A stretch of DNA of 64,000 nt, from NCBI RefSeq assembly GCF_007830265.1, contig NZ_VLKE01000001.1:5828001-5892000 (forward strand), written 5' to 3'. Positions 36,084 to 44,201 of this stretch are shown piece after piece (the stretch's first letter is position 1; every line of letters begins with the position of its first letter). Below the pieces are notes generated by a model, which did no database searches, was not told the DNA's origin, and saw only the letters and a list, made by a program, of their open reading frames with translations. The stretch is from Micromonospora olivasterospora (GTDB lineage Bacteria > Actinomycetota > Actinomycetes > Mycobacteriales > Micromonosporaceae). The translations under genes and the position numbers were made by a program.

Positions 36084-36408
36084 CGGCAAGGGATACGGGC
36101 GGTCGGCGGACGATCGGCAACTGTCGGGTGCGCGACAACGCGCTCCGGCCGCGCCCCATCGATCGACCCGCCTACCGCCCGCCCCTTTCCAGGCCACTGA
36201 ACTGGGAATATGTTGGACTCACGCGGGCTCGGACCCGGGCGGGGGCGGCGAGATGCACTGCGGCGGCGAGCCGTCGCCGCCTCGGCCGAACGCCTCCTTC
36301 CGCGCTGCGGCTCGCGCCGTTCCGGCGAGCGGCGTTGCGACGTGGCGGCCCCCGGCTCGCCGGCTTCCCGCGCGTCGGCACGGCGCGCGCGCAGGAGAGG
36401 AGCCGGCC
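36084..36408. other. Gene-free stretch upstream of the small membrane gene
   Basis: I see no gene in these 325 nt. An 8-bp hairpin (GGCGGCGA/TCGCCGCC, 36262-36281) and a short less GC-rich patch (GAACTGGGAATATGTTGG, ~36200-36217) are the only notable elements. The patch is where a promoter for the two downstream genes could lie. Confidence 0.4.
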
Positions 36409-36855
36409 GTGGGAGGCTTCCGGGACCGGACGAGCAACCGGGCGTACGAGTTCGCCGTCCTCGCCGTCGCGCCCGTGTGCGGCGTCCTGCTGGCCGCGGG
36501 CGACATCCGGCCCCACTCGGTGGAGGTGGCGATGCCCGAGGCCATGAGGATCTGCTGGGAGTTCGGCCTCGTCGCGGTCGGCGTCGCGGGCCTGCTCGGC
36601 ATGTTCTGGCCGGGGCAGCTCGGCACCGGCCTCGGCATCGAGCTCGCCGCGGTGCTGATGCTGGGCGCGATCGCCGCGATGTACGTCGTCTCCGTCCTGG
36701 TGGTCGCCGGTGCGCAGGGGGTCGTGGCGGTGTCGTTCGTCGGCGCGGTGACGGTCGGCTCGTGGCTGCGCGCGGCCGAGATCGCGCGGTCCCTGCGCTG
36801 GCTCGTCCGCATGCACCAGGCGGGGGCGGACCCGTGCCGGAGGGTGCAGACGTGA
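36409..36855 (+). CDS. Small membrane protein (four predicted helices)
   Basis: The 148-residue product has hydrophobic segments at about residues 13-32, 46-66, 70-95 and 97-115, followed by a basic tail. The GTG at 36409 follows GGAGAGGA. Its stop overlaps the GTG of the next gene (GTGA), so the two are coupled. The pairing of a short polytopic protein with a short coiled-coil protein with one N-terminal helix resembles holin-like gene pairs of actinophages, but no other phage genes are nearby. Function unknown. Confidence 0.6.
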   Translation: MGGFRDRTSNRAYEFAVLAVAPVCGVLLAAGDIRPHSVEVAMPEAMRICWEFGLVAVGVAGLLGMFWPGQLGTGLGIELAAVLMLGAIAAMYVVSVLVVAGAQGVVAVSFVGAVTVGSWLRAAEIARSLRWLVRMHQAGADPCRRVQT

Positions 36856-37295
36856 TCGCCGCGGAGGTGCCCAGCTCGCCGGAGTGGGCGCAGGTCCTGA
36901 TCTCCGCGCTCGGGCTGTTCGGCGGGGCCAGCGGCCTCGGGGTGATCGCCACGATCACGGTGCAACGGCGGAAGTTGAAGGCCGACACGGCGGGTGCGTT
37001 GACCGACGCGGCACTGACCCTGGTGCAGCCACTGCGGAACCGGGTCAGCGAGCTGGAGGCCGAGGCACTGGCCGTCCGGGCACAACTGGCGGCGTCCCAG
37101 CGCGAACTGCAGGAGTTGCGGGCGACGGTGTGGGAGCTGACCCGGACGTTGGAACGGTGGCGGGAAGCGATCATGGCGCCGGGCGCGACACTGCGTCGGG
37201 TACAGACGCTCGTGGCCGACGACACCCGTCGCGCACCCGTACGGCGCCAGCGCCCGGCCCAGCGGCATCGCGACGACGACCGCCCGGACCGGTAG
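36852..37295 (+). CDS. Single-pass coiled-coil protein
   Basis: The 147-residue product starts from GTG 36852, with GGAGG 9-13 nt upstream. One hydrophobic helix (residues ~12-35, LISALGLFGGASGLGVIATI) is followed by a coiled coil (residues ~60-110; heptads through LRNRVSELEAEALAVRAQL) and a basic C-terminus. It is coupled to the membrane protein upstream and presumably partners it. No family recognised. Confidence 0.6.
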   Translation: MIAAEVPSSPEWAQVLISALGLFGGASGLGVIATITVQRRKLKADTAGALTDAALTLVQPLRNRVSELEAEALAVRAQLAASQRELQELRATVWELTRTLERWREAIMAPGATLRRVQTLVADDTRRAPVRRQRPAQRHRDDDRPDR

Positions 37296-37640
37296 CGGGG
37301 ACGCCCCGGCGCGCTCCTTTCGGAGGACGACGTCACGGCGTCCCCTGTGAAGCCCGCGAGCCCGTCCGGCAAATCACCTTCGACTATGCCTTGCCCGCCG
37401 TAGCAAACTTCACCATATGAAGCCCGCAGCATTATCCGGTGCTGGAAGTTGACACCCGCAAGCCACTGTGGCAGGTTGGCGAATGGCACGGGGAAAGCCG
37501 CCGCTGAAGCTTTGTTTCAGCGATCTCTTGCGCTTCGGAGGCGCGGCACTCCGAGCCCCGCCTCACCCGCATCACGGAATTATGCCGGCCGTCGTCCGCA
37601 TTTCCCGACGAGCCGAGCACCGAGTGGAAGGGGAACCGCC
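37296..37640 (+). promoter_or_regulatory. Leader region of the biarylitide cluster
   Basis: These 345 nt hold no convincing gene (a 65-codon frame at 37468 overlaps the pentapeptide gene in the wrong frame and lacks coding character). A candidate promoter is TTGACA at 37449-37454, 17 nt, then CAGGTT at 37472-37477. The -10 is weak. The pentapeptide gene's ribosome site GGAAGGGG sits at 37625-37632. Confidence 0.35.
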
Positions 37641-37658
37641 GTGCGTTACCTCCACTGA
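37641..37658 (+). CDS. bytA: Biarylitide precursor pentapeptide MRYLH
   Basis: GTGCGTTACCTCCACTGA encodes Met-Arg-Tyr-Leu-His and a stop. The ribosome site GGAAGGGG lies 8 nt upstream, and a nearly identical site (GGAAGGG) precedes the P450 gene 100 nt downstream. Biarylitides are RiPPs made from five-codon genes (the founding Planomonospora gene encodes MRYYH) in which a P450 crosslinks the Tyr and His side chains and the N-terminal Met-Arg is removed. MRYLH is, to my knowledge, a natural precursor variant known from Micromonospora. The expected core is Y-L-H. No peptidase is encoded next to the P450 except the M28 aminopeptidase at 39060, which could trim Met-Arg. Confidence 0.88.
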   Translation: MRYLH

Positions 37659-37681
37659 CACCTGAGCCCGTCGAGCCCGTC

Positions 37682-37716
37682 GCCGGGGCCGTCCGGTCAG
37701 TTCGGACGGCCCCGGC
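37682..37716 (+). terminator. Hairpin between precursor and P450 genes
   Basis: A perfect 14-bp stem (GCCGGGGCCGTCCG with CGGACGGCCCCGGC) and a 7-nt loop lie 23 nt after the pentapeptide stop and 43 nt before the P450 start. With no T-tract it probably attenuates read-through or protects the short upstream transcript. Either would yield much more precursor than enzyme mRNA. Confidence 0.6.
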
Positions 37717-37759
37717 GGCACCTGCCCAACATCTCCCCACCTCGGAAGGGACGTGTCCT

Positions 37760-38959
37760 GTGGCGGACGAGGCCACCGCGGCGGTACGCGAGTCGAGCTA
37801 CGAACCGCTCGCCCCGCCCGTGATCGCCGACCCGTACCCGTTCTACCGGAAGCTCAGGGAGACGAATACCGTCCAGTGGCACGGGGTGTTGGATTCCTGG
37901 GTGGTCACCGGATATGCGGAGTGCCGGCAGGTACTCGGCGACACGACCGACTTCGGCTCCGACTTCCGCCGCGTGGGCGTCGATATCCCGGACACCCAGT
38001 TGAGCGTCCAATCGCTCGATCCGCCCGAGCACGGCGCCATTCGCCACCTGCTCGTTTCGGCGTTGCACGAGCAGCCGCTGGACACCGTACGACAGCAGGT
38101 GGCGACGATCGCCACGCGCCAACTCGCCGAACTGGCGGGGCAGGCCGGGACGGTCGACCTGGTGAGCCACTTCGCGCGCCCGGTCGCGCTGCGCACGATC
38201 ACCGCCTTCCTGGGCGTGCCACCGCCCGACGGCGCCCAGTTCGAGCAGTGGTCCAACGCGATCGTGCGGAGCATGGACGCCGGCCTCGAACCCGCGCGTG
38301 CCGAGCCGGGCAACCACGCGCGGGCGGAGCTGAGCCGGCTCGTCGCCGGGTGGCTGTCCGACGCCGACGAGCGGGGCTTCCTCGGGGCGGCCCGGCGGGC
38401 CGCTCGCACCCAGGACGTACCGGCGGCGGTGCTGGCGAACTCGCTGCGGGCGGTGCTGCACGCCGGCTACGAGTCGGTGAGCCGGCTGCTGGGCGCCGTC
38501 CTCGCCCGGCTCGTCCGGCACCCCGAACTGCTGACCGGTCCGGCGGACCCACACGCCACCGATGCCCTGCTCGACGAGCTGATCCGGCTCGACGGCCCGG
38601 TGCAGGCCGACGCCCGGGTGTGCGTGCGCGACAGCACGGTCGGCGACCAGGTGGTACGGCGGGGCGACGTGCTGGTGCTCTTCCTCGCCGCGGCCAATCG
38701 GGACCCGGCGGTCTTCCCCGACCCCGACGCCGTGCGCCTCGACCGGCGCCGGGGCCTGCACCTGGCCTTCGGGCGGGGTGCGCACGCCTGCCTCGGCGCC
38801 GGCCTGGCGACTCTCCAACTGCGCGAGGTGCTGGTGGCGCTGCGCGCCGGCGGCCAGCGGCTCACGCCGGCCGGCCCGGCCACGTACGAGCCCACGGCCA
38901 CCCTGCGGGGACTGGCCGAGCTTCCCGTCTCGGTGCGCCGGCCGGACCAGCCGGGCTGA
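37760..38959 (+). CDS. bytO: Cytochrome P450, biarylitide crosslinking enzyme
   Basis: The 399-residue P450 has an ExxR motif (ELIRLDG), the heme loop FGRGAHACLGAGL with axial Cys344, an I-helix region LHAGYESVSRLLGAVL that lacks the usual acid-Thr pair, and an ANRDPAVFPDPDAV meander. GTG 37760 follows GGAAGGG. Its position directly after the five-codon precursor gene identifies it as the biarylitide-type enzyme that oxidatively couples Tyr and His of the pentapeptide. Loss of the conserved I-helix acid/Thr is a feature shared by several crosslinking P450s that do not hydroxylate. Redox partners are not encoded nearby. Confidence 0.9.
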   Translation: MADEATAAVRESSYEPLAPPVIADPYPFYRKLRETNTVQWHGVLDSWVVTGYAECRQVLGDTTDFGSDFRRVGVDIPDTQLSVQSLDPPEHGAIRHLLVSALHEQPLDTVRQQVATIATRQLAELAGQAGTVDLVSHFARPVALRTITAFLGVPPPDGAQFEQWSNAIVRSMDAGLEPARAEPGNHARAELSRLVAGWLSDADERGFLGAARRAARTQDVPAAVLANSLRAVLHAGYESVSRLLGAVLARLVRHPELLTGPADPHATDALLDELIRLDGPVQADARVCVRDSTVGDQVVRRGDVLVLFLAAANRDPAVFPDPDAVRLDRRRGLHLAFGRGAHACLGAGLATLQLREVLVALRAGGQRLTPAGPATYEPTATLRGLAELPVSVRRPDQPG

Positions 38960-39059
38960 CCGGACCGGCAGCCTCAGCCGCACTTCCCCGCGGACGTGCC
39001 GCTGGGGGCGTCGCCGCCGGCGCGTACCCCCGAAATCCCGACCGACGACCGGAGGTGTC

Positions 39060-40556
39060 GTGCGTAGCCTGACCCCGCTCCACAAGCGAATGGCCGGCGT
39101 GGCCGGCGTGCTGCTGCTGGCCGGCGCCGCCCTGCCGCCGGGCGCCGCGCAGGCCGCGCCGGGCCGCGCCGGACAGCAGGCCGCGCGGCAGCGCGCCGCC
39201 GATCCCCTGGCCGACCGGCTGGCGGCCGCCGTGACGGGCGCCGACGTCCACCGTCACCTCGCGGCGCTGCAGCTCATCGCCGACGCCAGCGGCGGCGACC
39301 GGGCCTACAACCGCATCGGGTTCACCCGGTCGGCGGAGTACGTGAGCACGCTGCTGCGGGCCGCCGGGTACCGGGTCGTGGAGCAGCCCGTCCCCTACAC
39401 CGACTTCGACGTCACCACCGAGCGGCTGCGGGTCGACGGCACCGCCGTCACGGACGTGCCCGTGCTGATGACCCGCTTCACGCCGTCGACGCCCGCCGAG
39501 GGCATCGACGCGCCCGTGGTGGCACCCATCGCCGGACGTACGGGATGCGACCCGGCCGACTACGACGGCGTCGGGGCCGCCGGGGCGGTCGTGGTGGTCG
39601 CGCGGGCGGCCTGCGGCTACACCCGGCAGCAGCAGGTGGCGGCCGGCGTCGGGGCGCGCGCCGTGCTGCTGTACTACGTCACCCCGTCGCCGGCGAACAA
39701 CTACCGCTTCCATGCCTTCGCCCCCGAGGCGTTCACGGTCCCGGTCGCCTCGGTGTCCCAGCGCGACGGCGAGGAGTTGGCGCGGGCGTCGCGGGCCGGC
39801 GGCGCACGCGCGCACCTGACGCTGCGGGCCCAGGCCGTCGAGCGGACCACGGTGAACCTGCTCGCCGAGACCGCCGGCGGCGATCCGGACAACGTGGTGC
39901 TGCTCGGCGCGCACCTCGACAGCGTCACCGAGGCGCCCGGCATCAACGACAACGGCGCGATGGCCGCCACCGTCCTCCAGGTGGCCCTGGCGCTGGCCGG
40001 ACGCCAGCACGCCGTGACCAACAAGGTGCGGTTCGCCTGGTGGGGGGCGGAGGAGATGGTCAACGTCGGCTCCGAACACTACGTGTCCACCCTCTCCGCC
40101 GACGAGCGGCGGCGGGTCGCGGCCGTGCTCAACGGGGAGCTGATCGCCTCCCCCAACTACGCCCGCTTCGTCTGGGACCGGGGCTCCGGCGGGGGGCACG
40201 TGCTCGCCGGCCTCTTCGCCGGGTACTTCGACCGGCGTGGGCTGCCGTACGAGCGGACGGCTCCGGAGTCCGTCGGGTCCGACCACCTGGCGTTCGAGGC
40301 CGTCGGCATCCCGACCGGCGGGATCGACGGCGGCAACCTGGGCGTCAAGACACCGGCGCAGCAGGCCCGCTTCGGCGGCCAGGCCGGGCAGATGTTCGAC
40401 CACTGCTACCACCAGCCCTGCGACCGGCTCGGCAGCCTCAACCGGCAGGCGCTCGACACCGACGTCCCCGCCGTGGCCTGGGTGCTCGGGCGGCTCGCCG
40501 AGAACGTGACGGACGTACGGGGGGCGGCGGCCGGGCCGGGCGGCAGCCCGGCGTAG
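39060..40556 (+). CDS. Secreted M28-family aminopeptidase with PA domain
   Basis: The 498-residue product has a signal peptide (residues ~1-35, ending AAQAAP), a protease-associated domain (residues ~140-260; GCDPADYDGVGAAGAVVVV) inserted before the catalytic domain, and the M28 zinc site: GAHLDS, GINDNGA, WGAEEM, GSDHLAFE and the late His in CYHQPCD. It is of normal length for the aminopeptidase Y/S type. The GTG start follows GGAGG. It lies 100 nt downstream of the P450 in the same orientation. Removing Met-Arg from the crosslinked peptide is a possible role, but general extracellular peptide degradation is equally likely. Confidence 0.9.
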   Translation: MRSLTPLHKRMAGVAGVLLLAGAALPPGAAQAAPGRAGQQAARQRAADPLADRLAAAVTGADVHRHLAALQLIADASGGDRAYNRIGFTRSAEYVSTLLRAAGYRVVEQPVPYTDFDVTTERLRVDGTAVTDVPVLMTRFTPSTPAEGIDAPVVAPIAGRTGCDPADYDGVGAAGAVVVVARAACGYTRQQQVAAGVGARAVLLYYVTPSPANNYRFHAFAPEAFTVPVASVSQRDGEELARASRAGGARAHLTLRAQAVERTTVNLLAETAGGDPDNVVLLGAHLDSVTEAPGINDNGAMAATVLQVALALAGRQHAVTNKVRFAWWGAEEMVNVGSEHYVSTLSADERRRVAAVLNGELIASPNYARFVWDRGSGGGHVLAGLFAGYFDRRGLPYERTAPESVGSDHLAFEAVGIPTGGIDGGNLGVKTPAQQARFGGQAGQMFDHCYHQPCDRLGSLNRQALDTDVPAVAWVLGRLAENVTDVRGAAAGPGGSPA

Positions 40557-40575
40557 CGGCCGTTCTCCGGTGCCC

Positions 40576-40604
40576 GGGGTCGCCGCCGTCCCGGCGGCGG
40601 CCCC
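40576..40604. terminator. Convergent terminator hairpin
   Basis: A 13-bp stem (GGGGTCGCCGCCG with CGGCGGCGGCCCC, one G-T pair) and a 3-nt loop lie between the M28 gene and the convergent GH43-like gene. Confidence 0.6.
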
Positions 40605-40613
40605 GCGCCGTCC

Positions 40614-41567
40614 CTAGGCGATCTCGACGAAGTCGAGCTCGGCCCAGCGGTCCCGGTGGGTGAGCCGCAGGGTGTTCCACCCGGCGTTCAGGGTGATGTC
40701 GGCGCGGACCTGCCGCCAGGTCTCCCACCCGGTGTTCGGGTAGCTGACGACCTGGGCGGCGCCGCCGTTGACGGTCAGTGTGTGCGTGGCGTCGCCGGAC
40801 CCGGCGGCGTAGGCGATGTGGGCGGTGTAGCCGCCGGCGCGGGGGGCGAAGACGGTGGCGTCGACGTCCGCACCGCCCGGGCCCCGCACGGCGCCGTCCA
40901 CGCTGGCCGTGGTCAGCAGCGACCGGTACGCCTTCGCGTACGGCCCGGTGAGCGAGGTCGAGGTGGCGTAGCTGGTCTGGTAGCCGTCGCCGCCGTACCC
41001 GCCGAGGGAGTAGAACAGCACGTAGCGGGCCCCGACCCTGGTCAGTACCGGGGCCTCGATGACGCCGGCCTCCTCCGGGCGGTCGTTGCGCAGCAGCTCG
41101 ACGCGGGCGCCCTGGCGCGTCACGCCGTCGGCGGCGACCTGCTGGAGCCAGAGGCTCGTCGGCTGGCCGATGGCGTTGCCGTCGTCCTTGTAGAGCAGGT
41201 ATCGCAGTCCGGTGCCGTCGACGAAGCTGGACGCGTCGATGTCGCCGCCCTCGCCGCCGTTGCACACCAGCGGCCCGGTGCCGACGGGGGCGAACGGGCC
41301 GAGGGTCGGCAGGGCATCCGGCCGCCGGGTCCACGGGCCGGTCAGCGAGGTGACCGTGGCGACGGGCACGTTACCGTTGCCGTTGTTGGTCGAGTAGGCG
41401 TAGTACGTGCCCCCGACCTTGATCACGTCCGGGTCGGGGAAGTCGCTGCCGATGACGAGCGCCGCGGGGGTGGTCGCGGCGGAGGCCGCCTGGGCGACCA
41501 TGACGACGGGGCTGGCCACGAGCGCGGCGGCCAGGCAGGCGAGGACTCGACGCACAACCACGGCCAT
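40614..41567 (-). CDS. Secreted GH43-like / CBM protein, internally shortened
   Basis: The 317-residue product has signal peptide MAVVVRRVLACLAAALVASP to AQAASA. A five-bladed GH43-type propeller begins with the catalytic base region SDFPDPDVIKVGGTYYAYST and continues with the acid region AGVIEAPVLTRVGARYVLFY. Around residue ~225 the GH43 segment VRGPGGADV passes directly into a carbohydrate-binding-module sequence (ATVFAPRAGGYTAHIAYAAG, then LRLTHRDRWAELDFVEIA). The last propeller blades are missing and the CBM is short. An in-frame deletion has probably fused the two, and activity is doubtful. The ATG at 41567 was preferred over upstream codons because it starts the signal peptide. Confidence 0.75.
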   Translation of the reverse strand: MAVVVRRVLACLAAALVASPVVMVAQAASAATTPAALVIGSDFPDPDVIKVGGTYYAYSTNNGNGNVPVATVTSLTGPWTRRPDALPTLGPFAPVGTGPLVCNGGEGGDIDASSFVDGTGLRYLLYKDDGNAIGQPTSLWLQQVAADGVTRQGARVELLRNDRPEEAGVIEAPVLTRVGARYVLFYSLGGYGGDGYQTSYATSTSLTGPYAKAYRSLLTTASVDGAVRGPGGADVDATVFAPRAGGYTAHIAYAAGSGDATHTLTVNGGAAQVVSYPNTGWETWRQVRADITLNAGWNTLRLTHRDRWAELDFVEIA

Positions 41568-41729
41568 CGATACGCAGACCGTGCTGACCAGCGCAGTACC
41601 AGTAGGTCCAGCGCATCGATCACGGGCCCGGTGTCGACCCGCGCGGCCTCGTACACTCTCGTGCTCTCGGCGGGGGCCGGTTTCGACGAACCGGGCATAA
41701 TCCGGCACGGGCGGGGCTACGGTCTTCGC

Positions 41730-42500
41730 GTGGACGCCCGCACGAGAGCGATCCAGACGCTCAGGAACGATCCGGAGCTGTCCCCGCTGCGCCGTTCACT
41801 CGACTCCTACTACGGGCATCCCGAGCGCGACACCGCGATGGACGAGTTGTACGCACAGTTCGTCCGCGCCGGTGACCTCGTCTTCGACGTCGGGGCCCAC
41901 GTGGGCGACCGGGTCGGCAGCTTCCGTCGCCTCGGCGCCCGGGTCGTGGCCGTGGAGCCCCAGCCGCTGTGCGTCCGCGCCCTGCGCGCCCTGTACGTCG
42001 ACGACGACCGGGTCACGGCGGTCGAGGCGGCGTGCGGCGCGCGGTCCGGGGTCGTCGAGCTGCACGTCAACTCCGCCAACCCCACCGTGTCCACGGCGTC
42101 GTCGCACTTTCTGCGGGCGGCCGACGGCGCGGGCGGGTGGGAGGGCGAGGTGTGGGACTCGACGATCGAGGTACGGTGCGTCAGCCTCGACGGCCTCATC
42201 GCCGAACACGGCGAGCCGGCCTTCGTCAAGATCGACGTCGAGGGTTTCGAGGACGCGGTGCTGACCGGGCTGAGCCGCGCCCTGCCCGCGCTCTCCTTCG
42301 AGTTCACCACGATCGAGCGTCCGTTGGCGCGGCGCTGCCTCGACCGGCTCGTGGCGCTCGGTTTCACCGGGTTCAACGTGGCGCTGGGCGACGACATGGC
42401 CCTGACCTTCCCCGGGTGGCTGTCGGCGGAGGCGGTCGCGGCGCACCTGGACGCGCTGCCGCACGCCGCCAACTCCGGCGACGTGTACTGCGTGTCCTGA
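41730..42500 (+). CDS. FkbM-family SAM-dependent methyltransferase
   Basis: The 256-residue product has SAM motif LVFDVGAHVGDRVGSF, acidic loop VVAVEPQPLCVRAL, and the FkbM hallmark FVKIDVEGFEDAVLTGL near residue 165. The family O-methylates sugars or small hydroxyl substrates. The GTG at 41730 has only a weak upstream ribosome site. The next gene starts 20 nt after the stop and is probably cotranscribed. The substrate is unknown. Confidence 0.85.
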   Translation: MDARTRAIQTLRNDPELSPLRRSLDSYYGHPERDTAMDELYAQFVRAGDLVFDVGAHVGDRVGSFRRLGARVVAVEPQPLCVRALRALYVDDDRVTAVEAACGARSGVVELHVNSANPTVSTASSHFLRAADGAGGWEGEVWDSTIEVRCVSLDGLIAEHGEPAFVKIDVEGFEDAVLTGLSRALPALSFEFTTIERPLARRCLDRLVALGFTGFNVALGDDMALTFPGWLSAEAVAAHLDALPHAANSGDVYCVS

Positions 42501-42519
42501 CCCGGCGAGGAGTCGCTGC

Positions 42520-43626
42520 ATGCGGTGGGTCTCCGGGGTGCTCGGCCTGGCCGTCCTGGTGGTCACGGTGGGCAGCGTCCTGCGCAACCTGGTGGTTCCG
42601 CGCGGCCTGGGGTCGTTGCTGGTACGGGTGCTGTGGCGGTCGGCGCGCCGGCTGCTGCGCGGGGCGGCGGCGCCCTTCCGCGGCTACGACGCACGCGACC
42701 GGCTCCTCGTCTGGCTGCCGCCGATCGTGCTGCTCGCGATGCTGTGGTCCTGGCTGGCCGGGCTGCTGGTCGCGTACGGGCTGCTCATTCACTCCGTCTC
42801 GGGGCTGTCGTTGCCGGACTCGTTCCGGGAGGCCGGGTCCAGCCTGTTCACCCTCGGTTTCGCCTCCGGCGCCCGCAGTCGGCTCACCCCGCTGGACTTC
42901 GTGGCCGCAGCGAGCGGGCCGCTGGTCATCGCGCTGCAGATCGCCTACCTGCCGACGCTGTACGGCGCGTACAACCGGCGGGAGCTGGAGGTCACCCTGC
43001 TGCAGTCCCGCGTCTCCCAGCCCGCGTGGGGACCGGAGCTGCTGGCCAGACAGGCCCTCGTCGGCACGGTGGACGAGCTGCGCGGGCTGTACGAGGACTG
43101 GGAGCGGCTGGCCGCCGACATCGGCGAGACCCACACCAACTATCCCGTGCTGCTGTCGTTCCGCTCGCCGCGCCCGTACCGCAGCTGGGTGATCGCCCTG
43201 GTCGCGGTGATGGACGCCGCCGCCATGCACATCTCCCTGGCCCCGTCGTCGGCGCCGGTCCCCGCCGCGCGGCTGATGCTGCGCTCGGGCTTCACCGCGC
43301 TGCGCGACGTCGCCCGGCTCGTCCGCATCCCGTTCGATTCGGACCCCCGGCCGGACGGGCCGCTCCAGCTCACGTTCGAGGAGTACGCCGAGGCGGTGGC
43401 GCACGTGCAGCGGGCGGGCTTCGTGCTGGAACGCTCGGCCGAGGAGTCCTGGCCGCACTTCCGCGGCTGGCGGGTCAACTACGAGGGCATCGCGTACGAG
43501 TTGGCCCGCAGCCTGGACGCGGTGCCAGCGCTGTGGAGCGGCGGCCGCGACTTCCCCGGCGGGCCGGTCGCGCCCCGCCGGCCGACGGACCGCCGGCCGG
43601 GGCACCCGCGCGGCGACCGGCCCTGA
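42520..43626 (+). CDS. Integral membrane protein, possible ion-channel-like N-terminus
   Basis: The 368-residue product has hydrophobic helices at about residues 3-24, 63-88 and 120-150. Between the second and third lies a short segment (SSLFTLGFASGARSRLTPLDF) placed like the re-entrant pore loop of two-helix potassium channels but without TVGYG. The C-terminal ~210 residues are soluble and helical. The ATG follows GAGGAG. Channel function is only suggested by topology. Confidence 0.6.
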   Translation: MRWVSGVLGLAVLVVTVGSVLRNLVVPRGLGSLLVRVLWRSARRLLRGAAAPFRGYDARDRLLVWLPPIVLLAMLWSWLAGLLVAYGLLIHSVSGLSLPDSFREAGSSLFTLGFASGARSRLTPLDFVAAASGPLVIALQIAYLPTLYGAYNRRELEVTLLQSRVSQPAWGPELLARQALVGTVDELRGLYEDWERLAADIGETHTNYPVLLSFRSPRPYRSWVIALVAVMDAAAMHISLAPSSAPVPAARLMLRSGFTALRDVARLVRIPFDSDPRPDGPLQLTFEEYAEAVAHVQRAGFVLERSAEESWPHFRGWRVNYEGIAYELARSLDAVPALWSGGRDFPGGPVAPRRPTDRRPGHPRGDRP

Positions 43627-43729
43627 CCCGACGCGGCCGGTCACGCCGCCGGCCGGACGGGGTCGCGTGACACGGAAACACCTCGCGTACGGGGTTGGCG
43701 GGCCGCAGCGGGTGGGTAGGTACGACCGG

Positions 43730-44179
43730 GTGAGAAGGACGCACCGCTTGACGGTCACGGCCCTGGCCGTGCTGGGGCTCTGGGCGGGGCTGGCATACCA
43801 GGCGACGCGCCCGCAGGACGCGTCCGGCTACCTGCGCACCGCGTTGCAGGTGGCGACCTCGGCGCACGACGCCGCGGCCACCGGTGCGCTGGTCGGCCGC
43901 CAGCAGCTGCGTGGCCACCTCTTCGGCCCCGCCGCCGCCACCGCCTACGACGACGCCGTACGGGCCGTGGCCGGCGCGCAGAAGAAATTCGGGAGCGCGC
44001 TCGCTCCCGACGGCGCCCCGGCCGCGCTGCGCGACCGGCTCGCCCCGCTGGTGCAGGCCACCGCCCGCGAGTTGTCCCGGGCCGCGACCGCCGCCGACGA
44101 CCGGACGCTCCGCGACGCCGTCGCCGCCCTCGATGACACCGCCCGGCGGCTGGACGACCTCATCGAGGCCAACCGGTGA
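43730..44179 (+). CDS. Single-pass membrane protein of unknown function
   Basis: The 149-residue frame (a GTG at 43667 would add 21 residues) has one N-terminal hydrophobic helix (residues ~7-24, LTVTALAVLGLWAGLAYQ) and an Ala-rich helical extracytoplasmic part. It lies just upstream of the Nramp-like gene in the same orientation. No family recognised. Confidence 0.5.
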   Translation: MRRTHRLTVTALAVLGLWAGLAYQATRPQDASGYLRTALQVATSAHDAAATGALVGRQQLRGHLFGPAAATAYDDAVRAVAGAQKKFGSALAPDGAPAALRDRLAPLVQATARELSRAATAADDRTLRDAVAALDDTARRLDDLIEANR

Positions 44180-44201
44180 GCCGGGTGCGCGGGGCGTCGT
44201 C

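Noticed and set aside
36409..37295. Prophage call for the two small membrane/coiled-coil genes
   Set aside because: The pair resembles phage holin-region genes, but no capsid, tail, integrase or lysin gene lies nearby.
37468..37665. 65-codon frame covering the pentapeptide gene
   Set aside because: Poor coding character; the biologically meaningful frame here is the five-codon MRYLH gene followed by the P450.
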